Source of the DNA: Butyribacter intestini
Lineage (GTDB): Bacteria > Bacillota > Clostridia > Lachnospirales > Lachnospiraceae
Assembly: GCA_001414325.1 (NCBI GenBank)
Contig: LLKB01000001.1
Coordinates: 1,408,127 to 1,472,126 of the forward strand
Reading direction: 5' to 3'
Length of the DNA stretch: 64,000 nucleotides
Part shown: positions 9,901-17,054 of the stretch, in pieces
Numbering within the stretch: position 1 is the stretch's first letter
Layout of the letters: each line of letters begins with the position of its first letter
The notes under the pieces: generated by a model
The model's database searches: none
What the model was told of the DNA's origin: nothing
The model's input: only the letters and a program-made list of their open reading frames with translations
Program-made: the position numbers and the translations under genes

Positions 9901-10027
9901 TCAGCCTGATAACAGGTGAATTATTTTTCTTTGCGGCAACACTCTTTACATACATTCCCGGAATTGATGCTAAAACAAGTGCACCACTCATACACAATGC
10001 TAAAATCTTTTTTCTGCTAAGTCTCAT
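6929..10027 (-). CDS. secreted GH51-type alpha-L-arabinofuranosidase with Ig-like domain
   Basis: About 1032 residues. Order: signal peptide (KKILALCMSGALVLASIPG), a bacterial Ig-like (BIG2) domain around residues 38-125, a carbohydrate-binding-like region (about 215-350), the GH51 catalytic domain with general acid/base GNEQW and nucleophile in VFLGEYAA, and a LamG/DUF1080-like sandwich (about 790-930) before a C-terminal beta domain. It would release arabinose from arabinoxylan or arabinan outside the cell. I start at the second Met (10027) because AAGAGG abuts the first one. The divergent AraC regulator is the likely controller. Confidence 0.9.
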   Translation of the reverse strand: MRLSRKKILALCMSGALVLASIPGMYVKSVAAKKNNSPVIRLNTTSIKLVKGKKKTLKVTVKNVKKLKKVTFTSKNKKVASVTAKGVIKAVKAGSTKIEVKVSYIPKSSNKVTKKTVRCTVKVTNPEDTTDVAPDLTVQATAAPVPTVYGDAGKVSGYNSEQSNYLLNINASDKVHDISDILYGIFIEDINFAADGGLYAEMVQNRSFEFTNLASDNEKHAWSDVGTVTAKVVKGDKTGCLNANNPNYMVIENKSDSDAGIANEGFLDGMSIKENTGYDFSVYAKGMDSYTGPLNVKLMNGSDVVGSGTIENVTAEWKKYELKLTSSVTSNKNVKLQVTIPKGKIAVDMVSLFPQDTYKGRKNGLRKDLAEKLEELHPGFLRFPGGCVVEGATIETRYNWKDSIGADSSGQPFEFNGTYGDVAARKQGQNIWTDERATNDKYPSFMTYGLGFYEYFQLAEDIDAVGVPVINCGKCCMGQSDGNGPSLDSAEFKQYIQDALDLVEFCRGDKTTKWGKIRIAMGHEKPFKLKYIGIGNEQWGDDFFKHYEAFVDAFNDAKKTNPALYGDIELMFTAGVDDGDSGKDVYMEAYNEAATWLKAHPDKTINDFAGAIDHHYYNEPSWFLTHTDYYDEKNYSRTTDNMTTSTYGGGMNVFLGEYAAQSNTWKAALSEAAYMTGLERNGDIVKMAAYAPLFGNLTALHWSPDLIWFNNNTVTSSVNYYVQKIFAKNAGTTLLKSDMSGATVASKPFAGKVGVGTWNTAAKFDNAKVVSNDNGKILGKDTFTKAENFSKYWEKATDGNWSVKNGKLVQSSDVTNTVAYGNQGSVAYFGNNTWKNYTYTVEATKTSGQEGFMIPFAVGDKNENYFWNIGGWNNTVSCLQKVSGGSKSGQIAGTIMSCQISEGEKYKIKIVVKDRNVKCYLDDMLYVDYTIPETEGSESYQVVSTDKTGDVIIKLVNVTGADKTFAIDVTGLGEISDEADVDVVAGQSETDDNILGKEEAVTLKSDKVTGIKDKFNYTVPKYSVTVLRIKHQ

Positions 10028-10086
10028 ACTCATCCTCTTTTCTAAATTTGAACTTTTCAGTTAAAAATTAAATTATAGTTTTATTA

Positions 10087-10186
10087 AATGCAATGCATAG
10101 ATATTGCTTTTTTCAAAAACTTTATTAGCTTACGAGAGGAAGTTTTCTGCGGAAATCCCTACAATATCATGCATTGCTATTTAATC
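10087..10186. repeat. long imperfect palindrome in the GH51/AraC intergenic region
   Basis: AATGCAATGCATAGATATTG near 10088 faces CAATATCATGCATTGCTATT near 10164 as imperfect inverted arms, with a second pair AAAAACTT / AAGTTTT inside. It may be a small palindromic element or a regulatory structure. The rest of 10028-10402 shows no gene. Confidence 0.55.
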
Positions 10187-10402
10187 TTACATTTATGATT
10201 ATATAAATCTTTTGACTTTTAGTCCATGATATTAGCTGTCAAGTATTTGATTTTTTTAGCTTTTTATATTATACTATTATTGTAATTAACCAAACAAAAC
10301 AACAAATGCCACTTGATTTAAAATCCAAAAGATATAAACTCAAAATACGACAACAATATTTACTAATCAACTACCGTTGTAAAATTCAGGAGGAAATAAT
10401 AA

Positions 10403-11194
10403 ATGATTAAAATCAGACTTATTGGATACCATTTTCACAACTGCCCTGATTTTTATGTAAACCGTCCGAATGGTTCCGGAGATTATCTGCTTTTATATCT
10501 GCGTTCTCCAACTGAAATCATGACAGACAATAAATGCATACGCGTTCCAAAAAACACTTTTATTTTATACCAAAAAAACAAACCACAGATTTACAGACAT
10601 ATTCAATCCGGTTCCGCTGATGACTATTTTATAAACGACTGGATTCATTTTGATTTTGATGAATATGATAACTTTTTTGAGAAACTTGAAATTCCTTTTA
10701 ACACTCCTATAACACTCTCGACACCGAAAGTTATAACTGACATGATAGCAGACCTTTTCATCGAATACTTCAATGAAGGCGACCAGCACGAACATATAAT
10801 GAGCAGCAAAGCTGAAGCTCTTTTTCATAAATTCAGTGATCTTTACAGAACCACCTTAAATGCCGGCTCCGCTTTTGACAAATATTTTGATGAATTTTCA
10901 AAACTCAGACAACATCTCTACAACTATGAATATGTACCATCAGGTGCAAAAGAAATAGCAGATAAACTTGGACTGAGCACATCGTATTTCCAGCACACAT
11001 ACAAAAAGATATTCGGAGTATCTGTTCACCAGGATATAATAAAAGCCAGAATCGAACACGCCGCAAGACTTTTACAAGGCAGCAACGACTCAATCTCCGA
11101 GATAGCTGCCATATGCGGATACGAGAACCTCGAACATTTTTCAAGACAATTTAAGAAAATAAAAGGAATGTCACCTCAACAATTCAGAAAATAA
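10403..11194 (+). CDS. AraC-family transcriptional regulator
   Basis: 263 residues. The N-terminal half is a sugar-sensing cupin-like domain; the C-terminal 100 residues carry two helix-turn-helix motifs (AKEIADKLGLSTSYFQHTYKKIF and ISEIAAICGYENLEHFSRQF region) ending in MSPQQFRK, the standard AraC signature. It is transcribed away from the arabinofuranosidase, so control of that gene by an arabinose-related signal is likely. AGGAGG lies 9 nt before the ATG. Confidence 0.93.
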   Translation: MIKIRLIGYHFHNCPDFYVNRPNGSGDYLLLYLRSPTEIMTDNKCIRVPKNTFILYQKNKPQIYRHIQSGSADDYFINDWIHFDFDEYDNFFEKLEIPFNTPITLSTPKVITDMIADLFIEYFNEGDQHEHIMSSKAEALFHKFSDLYRTTLNAGSAFDKYFDEFSKLRQHLYNYEYVPSGAKEIADKLGLSTSYFQHTYKKIFGVSVHQDIIKARIEHAARLLQGSNDSISEIAAICGYENLEHFSRQFKKIKGMSPQQFRK

Positions 11195-11211
11195 ATTTCC
11201 TATACATAAAA

Positions 11212-11254
11212 AAGATAACATAGAAATCAACTGCTTTTTGATTTCTATGCTATC
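11212..11254. terminator. bidirectional terminator
   Basis: GATAACATAGAAATCAA pairs with TTGATTTCTATGCTATC with one mismatch, flanked by A- and T-runs, between the convergent AraC and Fur-family genes. Confidence 0.85.
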
Positions 11255-11267
11255 CTATTTTTTTACA

Positions 11268-11744
11268 TTATTTTCCACACTGACATGATTTTGCGATAAC
11301 ACTGCGTACATTAAGGTCTGACGGATAACCGCAGGCAACAAGCCCTGCCTTTATCACCTGATGCCACTTCTTTGCTGAAAGTTCCACAACAGTGTCATCA
11401 TCAAATTCAATTGTGCAGGCATTTTCAACTTCACACCCTGAACCACAGGCTATCTTATACATATTCTTTCTACTGATAGCTCCGATTTCTTCGAGTTTGT
11501 TCACCATCCTATATACAGTGGCAGTGCCTATCTTGCCGTCCTGTTTTGCTGCCTTATAATATATCTCCTTGCAGCATGAGCAGTCCTCCTCAAGTATAAT
11601 ATCTAGTAACATAAGACGCTGCTTCGTTATACGACAACCATCATCTTTAAGACGCTGTATCACCATATCTTTCTGCATTTTTGTACGCTGATAATTCTGT
11701 GATTCCTGTATCTTTCGTTTCTGTTCCATAACTGCCATCGCCAT
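11268..11744 (-). CDS. Fur-family transcriptional regulator
   Basis: About 158 residues with the Fur winged helix: DDGCRITKQRLMLLDIIL, then IGTATVYRMVNKLEEIGAIS, the recognition region. The dimerisation half contains an unusual cysteine set (ACGSGCEVENAC and a terminal CQCGK) instead of the usual HHxH cluster. It is last in the feo cluster, so feedback control by iron is likely, though it could sense another metal. I start at the ATG 11744, preceded by GAGGTGGGG; a GTG at 11759 is the alternative. Confidence 0.85.
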   Translation of the reverse strand: MAMAVMEQKRKIQESQNYQRTKMQKDMVIQRLKDDGCRITKQRLMLLDIILEEDCSCCKEIYYKAAKQDGKIGTATVYRMVNKLEEIGAISRKNMYKIACGSGCEVENACTIEFDDDTVVELSAKKWHQVIKAGLVACGYPSDLNVRSVIAKSCQCGK

Positions 11745-11899
11745 AGTCTGATTCCCCACCTCTCATCTCTCTGTCATGTATGAATATAAGCATTGCTGTT
11801 CACACCTGCTGTGCTACTAACAATGACTTCAATCCATACTCATAACATAGTTCACTGTCTATTTGTCACTGTCCACACCAACGATGCGGACAGCAATAT

Positions 11900-12010
11900 T
11901 TATTTTTCTTTAAAAAAACCTATTATTATCTTTATTGCAAGTACAAACATAATTGCAAGAACGATCAAGATAACCACATCAACCGGTTTAACTTCTAAAT
12001 TTGTATGCAT
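11900..12010 (-). CDS. 36-residue membrane peptide downstream of feoB
   Basis: A short ORF starting MHTNLEVKPVDVV with one transmembrane helix (VVILIVLAIMFVLAIKIII) and the tail GFFKEK. GGAG lies 7 nt before the ATG. It lies 39 nt after feoB, where many Firmicutes carry the 'FeoB-associated Cys-rich membrane protein'; this one has the same topology but no cysteine. Role unknown. Confidence 0.65.
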   Translation of the reverse strand: MHTNLEVKPVDVVILIVLAIMFVLAIKIIIGFFKEK

Positions 12011-12049
12011 TATAAAACTCCGTCTGCTTAAAATCACTTCATGTAAATC

Positions 12050-14200
12050 TTAAGCCTCTCCTGCCGCTGTCTTATATGATGTTTTTTTATTTGGATCAGG
12101 GCGGAAAAGGAAGTAAAGTATTACTGCTGCTACTATAAATGCTACTACTGTTGCAGGTCCAAATGCAACCTCTCCTAAAACAAGTCCGCCGATCTGATAT
12201 ACCATAAGTGCTACGCAGTATGCTAATACATTCTGGAATATAAGTGCAAATACTACGAATTTTTTTGATTTCATCTCTCTTGCCATTGTTGAGATAGCTG
12301 CAAGACAAGGTGAATCGAACAGGTTGAACATAAGGAATGACACTGCTGCAATTCCTGTTGGGAAGAACTGTGCAAACTGGTCATGCATTGATGCTGCATA
12401 TTCTTCTACTTCGCCAAGTCCGCTGAGTACACCCATTGTTGATACGATACCCTCTTTTGCAACAAATCCTGAAAGCGAAGATGCAACTGCCTGCCATGTT
12501 CCAAATCCGAGTGGTTTGAAAATCCAGGCGATAGCTCCACCGATTGAAGCAAGGAAACATGACTCTTTATCTACCATACCAAATGTTCCGTTCTGGATAC
12601 CGAATGTTCCGAGGAACCACATAACTGCACAGCAAAGGAAGAGGATTGTTCCTGCTTTCTTAAGGAATGCCCATACTCTCTCCCATACATGGAGAAGAAC
12701 ACCTTTAAGTGATGGGATATGGTACTGTGGAAGCTCCATAACGAACGGTGCCGGATCACCAGCAAAAAGTGATGTTTTCTTTAAAATAATACATGAAACG
12801 ATAACCACTATGATACCAACGAAGTACATAAGTGGTGCAAGCCACCAGCATCCGTTTAATAAATATCCTGCGATAAGTGCAATAACAGGAAGTTTTGCAC
12901 CACAAGGAATAAATGTTGTTGTCATAATTGTCATACGACGATCTTTGTCATTCTCGATAGTACGAGTTGCCATGATACCAGGAACACCACATCCTGAACC
13001 GATAAGGAATGGAATGAAACTCTTTCCTGAAAGACCAAACTTACGGAAAATTCTATCCATGATAAATGCAACTCTTGCCATGTATCCGCAATCCTCAAGA
13101 ATTGAGAGGAAGAAGAATACGATAGCCATCTGAGGTGCAAATCCGATAGGAGCACCAAGACCTCCGATAATACCATCAACTACAAGTGAGTTAAGCCAGT
13201 CTGCTGCACCGACATTTTTCAAAAATCCACCGACTGCCGGCTGAATCCACTCAGCTACAAGTGTATCATTTGTCCAGTCTGTAACAATTCCACCGAGTGA
13301 TGATACTGCTATGTAATAAACTACAAACATAATAGCTGCGAAAATAGGAAGTGCAAGAATTCTGTTTGTAACAATCTTATCAATCTTATCTGATGTTGTA
13401 AGTTTTCCTGCCGATTTCTTCTTAATGCAGTCTTTGATGATAGATGTGATAAATGTATATCTCTCATTTGTGATGATACTCTCTGTATCATCATCAAGCT
13501 CATCCTCAACTGCCTTGTTTATCTCAGAGATTTCCTTAAGAACACCTGATGAAAGATTTAATTTCTCTGCAACTTTCTCATCATTTTCAAAAAGTTTGAT
13601 GGCAAACCAGCGTTTCTGTGACTCATCCACAGACTGAAGTGCAATGCTCTCGATATCCTCAAGTGCACGCTCAACTTTTGCGTCAAATGAATGTTTCGGA
13701 GCTGCTTTCTTTGTACCTGCAAGTTTAACAGCCTCGTTTGCTGCCTCAACGATTCCCTCACTCTTGAGAGCTGAAATCTCAACAACCTTGCAGCCTGTTT
13801 CTTCTGCAAGTCTCTTAATGTTTATCTGATCACCATTCTTGCGAACAATATCCATCATATTTACAGCTATAAGAACAGGAATTCCAAGCTCAGTAAGCTG
13901 TGTTGTAAGATAAAGGTTTCTCTCAAGGTTTGTTCCATCGATAATATTTAAGATTACCTGTGGTTTCTCATCAATAAGGTAATTTCTTGAAACAACTTCC
14001 TCAAGTGTATATGGGGATAATGAATAAATACCCGGAAGGTCAACTACTGTTACATCCTTATGTCCCTTTAATTTTCCTTCTTTCTTTTCCACTGTAACAC
14101 CAGGCCAGTTACCAACATACTGGTTTGAACCTGTCAGTGCATTAAACAATGTTGTTTTACCGCAGTTAGGATTACCTGCTAATGCAATTTTAATTGACAT
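12050..14200 (-). CDS. feoB: ferrous iron transporter FeoB
   Basis: 716 residues. The N-terminal G domain has G1 GNPNCGKTTLFN (8-19), DLPG (G3) and NMMD (G4); then a helical GDI-like spacer, and a membrane domain with gating motifs around GSGCGVPGIMATR and FIPCGAKLPV. It imports Fe(II) across the cytoplasmic membrane. The start at 14200 is chosen for GGAGAG 5 nt upstream; the ORF could extend 10 codons further without a ribosome site. Two feoA genes precede it in the same operon. Confidence 0.97.
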   Translation of the reverse strand: MSIKIALAGNPNCGKTTLFNALTGSNQYVGNWPGVTVEKKEGKLKGHKDVTVVDLPGIYSLSPYTLEEVVSRNYLIDEKPQVILNIIDGTNLERNLYLTTQLTELGIPVLIAVNMMDIVRKNGDQINIKRLAEETGCKVVEISALKSEGIVEAANEAVKLAGTKKAAPKHSFDAKVERALEDIESIALQSVDESQKRWFAIKLFENDEKVAEKLNLSSGVLKEISEINKAVEDELDDDTESIITNERYTFITSIIKDCIKKKSAGKLTTSDKIDKIVTNRILALPIFAAIMFVVYYIAVSSLGGIVTDWTNDTLVAEWIQPAVGGFLKNVGAADWLNSLVVDGIIGGLGAPIGFAPQMAIVFFFLSILEDCGYMARVAFIMDRIFRKFGLSGKSFIPFLIGSGCGVPGIMATRTIENDKDRRMTIMTTTFIPCGAKLPVIALIAGYLLNGCWWLAPLMYFVGIIVVIVSCIILKKTSLFAGDPAPFVMELPQYHIPSLKGVLLHVWERVWAFLKKAGTILFLCCAVMWFLGTFGIQNGTFGMVDKESCFLASIGGAIAWIFKPLGFGTWQAVASSLSGFVAKEGIVSTMGVLSGLGEVEEYAASMHDQFAQFFPTGIAAVSFLMFNLFDSPCLAAISTMAREMKSKKFVVFALIFQNVLAYCVALMVYQIGGLVLGEVAFGPATVVAFIVAAVILYFLFRPDPNKKTSYKTAAGEA

Positions 14201-14340
14201 TTTTTCTCTCCAATCCGCACATATGTGCAATAATTATTTGCAACTACATTTAGTTCTAAAACCCTACGCTAAATTTGTCTTTGCTTGCCAAGATTAGTAT
14301 TTACTAACCCATAGTCAAAAAAAATTTGAGTTTAAAAAAA

Positions 14341-14562
14341 CTACTCAACTTCAATCATTTCTGCATCTGCTTTTCTGAGTGAAAGCTCATAACCTCTTAC
14401 TGAGACTTCGATAGGATCACCAAGTGGTGCGACTTTTCTCACAAGAACATCTGTACCCTTTGTGATTCCCATATCCATGATGCGTCTCTTTACTGCTCCT
14501 ACTCCTGTAAGTTTCTTAACTTTTACAGTTTCGCCACATTTAACTTCCTTTAATGTCTTCAT
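14341..14562 (-). CDS. feoA: FeoA-domain protein (second copy)
   Basis: A 73-residue SH3-like FeoA protein: MKTLKEVKCGETVKV, then RRIMDMGITKGTDVLV and PLGDPIEVSVRGYELSLRK. FeoA proteins interact with FeoB and tune its activity. AAGGGG precedes; either of two adjacent ATG codons (14565 or 14562) could be used. Only 13 nt separate it from the first feoA. Confidence 0.92.
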   Translation of the reverse strand: MKTLKEVKCGETVKVKKLTGVGAVKRRIMDMGITKGTDVLVRKVAPLGDPIEVSVRGYELSLRKADAEMIEVE

Positions 14563-14575
14563 CATTTTCCCCTTT

Positions 14576-14788
14576 CTAGACCATGATCTTATTTGCCATA
14601 TCTTTACCGATGGCAACTCTTGCATCTTTGACATTCACTATCATATTTCCACCTATCTGTGAAATAACAGTAACCGTTCCACCCACAACGAATCCAAGAT
14701 TTTCCAAAAATCTGCGTGTTTCTTCTTTTCCGCCTATTTTCTTAATTACGCTAGGCTGTCCTTCAGCTATCATTGATAATGGCATCAT
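14576..14788 (-). CDS. feoA: FeoA-domain protein (first copy)
   Basis: About 70 residues of FeoA type: MMPLSMIAEGQPSVIKKIGG, FLENLGFVVGGTVTVISQIGG, and NVKDARVAIGKDMA. It differs clearly from the second copy, so this is not a recent duplication; tandem feoA-feoA-feoB is common in Clostridia. AAAGAGG precedes the two ATGs at 14788 and 14785; starting at 14827 would add 13 residues without a ribosome site. Confidence 0.9.
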   Translation of the reverse strand: MMPLSMIAEGQPSVIKKIGGKEETRRFLENLGFVVGGTVTVISQIGGNMIVNVKDARVAIGKDMANKIMV

Positions 14789-14840
14789 ATCATCCTCTTT
14801 CTTAATCTCTTTTGTCTGTGTTATCATTTATCCATGCGTT

Positions 14841-14869
14841 AGTATAATCTAATCGAGAATAGTTGTCAA
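14841..14869 (-). promoter_or_regulatory. near-consensus promoter of the feo operon
   Basis: On the minus strand TTGACA (14864-14869), a 17-bp spacer and TATACT (14841-14846), 53 bp before the first feoA start. No convincing Fur box was seen over it. Confidence 0.75.
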
Positions 14870-14915
14870 TAACTTTATTGAGAAAAATTCATCAATAAGC
14901 AACAGTTCAGCCATA

Positions 14916-14958
14916 AAAAGCCACATTCTGATAAAATGCTGTTCAGAATGTGACTTTT
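14916..14958 (-). terminator. terminator after the 4Fe-4S gene
   Basis: AAAAGCCACATTCTG pairs with CAGAATGTGACTTTT apart from one mismatch. The left arm runs into a copy of the GTAACAGTTCAGCC repeat end (14899-14912, 13 of 14). Confidence 0.65.
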
Positions 14959-14992
14959 GTGACTTTCATCGTGTTAAGCAGAGTCCTCTCGT

Positions 14993-15754
14993 TTATAAAC
15001 TCTCCAGTATCCTGCCGTCACATGAAATTGTGACAACCTGCCACGGTATCATCTTTCCACTGTTTTTCAACGCATTAACGACCGCATTTTGCAAACCGCC
15101 GCAGCATGGCACTTCCATACGGACAATCTTGACACTCTTTATGTCGTTATTTTTGATTATCTCAGTAAGTTTTTCACTGTAATCAATATCATCAAGTTTA
15201 GGGCAACCTACTAATGTAATGTGGTTTTTGATAAAATCCTCATGGAAATTTGCATATGCATATGCAGTACAATCTGCTGCCACCAAAAGATTTGCCCCAT
15301 CAAAATATGGAGCTGTCGGCGGTACAAGCTTAATCTGCACCGGCCACTGATTTAGCCTGCTCACAGGTTTAAATCCGTTATTAGAAGCTGCCTGACTGTT
15401 ATCGTTTGAAGGACACGATGTTTTCTCATCTTCCATATGCTGTAAGCTTCTCGCCATACTTCCCGGACACACATGAACAGGACTACCGTTCTTTTTCGCA
15501 TTCTCAGCTATCTTCTTAGCAGCAATCCTAGCTTTAACAGCCGCCTCATCATAATCGTTTGCTTCACGCTCAATTATCTTAATGGCATCCATAGGACAGG
15601 CAGGAAGACAATCCCCCAGACCATCACAGTAATCATCTTTGATAAGTCTTGCTTTACCATCAACCATTGCGATTGCATCCTCATGGCACGCATTGGCACA
15701 CGCACCACAACCATTACACTTTTCCTCGTCTATATGAACTATCTTGCGTATCAT
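14993..15754 (-). CDS. 4Fe-4S dicluster-binding protein
   Basis: 253 residues. Two ferredoxin motifs at the N-terminus (CNGCGACANAC and CDGLGDCLPAC, each closed by CP or CH) followed by a linker and a C-terminal domain with further cysteines (CPGSMARS, VGCPKLDD, VPCCGG). Proteins of this layout are frequent neighbours of hcp and may pass electrons to it; this role is inferred. Start 15754 is chosen for GAGG 6 nt upstream. A structured repeat lies directly before the gene. Confidence 0.87.
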   Translation of the reverse strand: MIRKIVHIDEEKCNGCGACANACHEDAIAMVDGKARLIKDDYCDGLGDCLPACPMDAIKIIEREANDYDEAAVKARIAAKKIAENAKKNGSPVHVCPGSMARSLQHMEDEKTSCPSNDNSQAASNNGFKPVSRLNQWPVQIKLVPPTAPYFDGANLLVAADCTAYAYANFHEDFIKNHITLVGCPKLDDIDYSEKLTEIIKNNDIKSVKIVRMEVPCCGGLQNAVVNALKNSGKMIPWQVVTISCDGRILESL

Positions 15755-15763
15755 ATTAATCCT

Positions 15764-15862
15764 CATTTCTGCACACATTTTTTTGCATATCAAGTTTGTG
15801 TCAAGTGTGCGCAGACACAAATCTTGTGTGTGAAAAATCTTGCATATATGGATTTTTCACAC
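15764..15862 (-). repeat. structured leader repeat, copy A
   Basis: On the minus strand a perfect 12-bp stem GTGTGAAAAATC / GATTTTTCACAC is followed by a second stem CAAGATTTGTGTC / GACACAAACTTG and then TGTGTGCAGAAATGAGG leading into the start codon. The same layout recurs before the genes starting at 38579 and 40148. Confidence 0.7.
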
Positions 15863-15874
15863 TTTTTTCCTTTC

Positions 15875-16207
15875 TTAAAACACAACAACTAAAAGCATCT
15901 TAAATCTCTCTTTACCCTTTACCGCATGAGGGTGTTTTGCCGGCATAACGATTGACTGTCCCTCAGTAAGTTCGTAGTCAACACCGTCAACCGTAATAAG
16001 ACCGACACCGTCAAGACAGATAACAAAAGCATCTCCGCCTGACTCATGTGTGCTTATCTCCTCGCCTTTTTCAAATGCGAACAATGTCTCGCTTACCGCA
16101 TCATTCTGAACAAGTGTCTTGCTTACAACCTGTCCGTCTGCATAAGAAATCTCATCCTTAAGTGTAAGTACCTTTGATTTTTTAATGTTTTTCATAAGCT
16201 CTGCCAT
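15875..16207 (-). CDS. small cupin-domain protein
   Basis: 110 residues forming a single cupin barrel: FAFEKGEEISTHESGGDAFV (motif 1 region) and GQSIVMPAKHPHAVKG (motif 2). It could bind a metal or small ligand. It sits between the Crp/Fnr regulator and the 4Fe-4S gene, on the same strand as hcp, which suggests a stress-related role; activity unknown. Confidence 0.88.
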   Translation of the reverse strand: MAELMKNIKKSKVLTLKDEISYADGQVVSKTLVQNDAVSETLFAFEKGEEISTHESGGDAFVICLDGVGLITVDGVDYELTEGQSIVMPAKHPHAVKGKERFKMLLVVVF

Positions 16208-16336
16208 ATTTTTATTCCTCCACTTTATTATTAAAAATATTTGCTTTTTTTAGGACATCTTTTATATGTTAAGATAAGTCAGACAGATATTTGCAATCCA
16301 CTCATAACACCTCAGGTGTCAACAGTAACATATAAT

Positions 16337-17038
16337 CTACAGATATTCTTCAAGTTTGTCCTGGGACACGATGGTTATCTTTCTGCCATCAAGCTTTATT
16401 ATGCCCTCTTTCTCCATATTACCAAGTTCTCTTGAAAGGGAAGGTCTGGTCACATTAAGATAATCGGAAAGTTCTTCTCTCGATGGATTTTTTGTTATCT
16501 GTCCTGATGCTGTCTGATTTTCAATAAGATAAAGAGCAATCTTTTCTCTTATACTGCCACAACCGAGTAATCTTACCTTTCCGCTAAGGTTATACGCCTT
16601 CATCGCAAATATGCTCATAAGATTTTTTCTTATCTTTGCCGACACACCAGCCTTTATATTATGCGATATATTTTCAAAAAAGTCACATGAAACACTTAAC
16701 ACTACAGACTCCTCTACCGCCTGTGCCGACATATCATATTTGCCCTTTCCCATAAACATATAAACTTCCGCAAACATATCTCCGGGATTTTCAATCGTGG
16801 TTATCAAAATCTTTTTTCCGGAAAATGTCATCTTTGAAACTTCCACATAGCCTTCTATCAGCACATATAGTTTATCCGGTGTGTCATCCTCCTCAAAGAC
16901 AAAACTTCCTTTTTCATATCTTTTTATATCAGTATCTTTTTCTTCTATTAAAGATAATATTTCATCCTGCGTAAATTCCCTGCAAAGACCTGAATGTTCC
17001 AATGCCTGTACGATGTTGTCATTTTCTTCTTTACTCAT
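16337..17038 (-). CDS. Crp/Fnr-family regulator (HcpR-like by context)
   Basis: 233 residues: an N-terminal cyclic-nucleotide-type sensor domain (about 15-130, with EGYVEVSKMTFSGKKILI and PGDMFAE), a dimerisation helix, and a C-terminal winged helix with PSREELSDYLNVTRPSLSREL. It starts 16 nt after hcp, so the two are co-transcribed, the arrangement of HcpR, a regulator responding to nitric oxide or nitrite in anaerobes. No FNR-type N-terminal cysteine cluster is present. A likely site, GTAACA-N2-TGTTAC, lies upstream of hcp. Confidence 0.88.
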   Translation of the reverse strand: MSKEENDNIVQALEHSGLCREFTQDEILSLIEEKDTDIKRYEKGSFVFEEDDTPDKLYVLIEGYVEVSKMTFSGKKILITTIENPGDMFAEVYMFMGKGKYDMSAQAVEESVVLSVSCDFFENISHNIKAGVSAKIRKNLMSIFAMKAYNLSGKVRLLGCGSIREKIALYLIENQTASGQITKNPSREELSDYLNVTRPSLSRELGNMEKEGIIKLDGRKITIVSQDKLEEYL

Positions 17039-17054
17039 ATATCATATGCCTTTC

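Noticed and set aside
12324..13133. 269-codon plus-strand frame inside feoB
   Set aside because: Complete overlap with the FeoB membrane domain; Ser/Pro/Ile-rich antisense pattern and no ribosome site.
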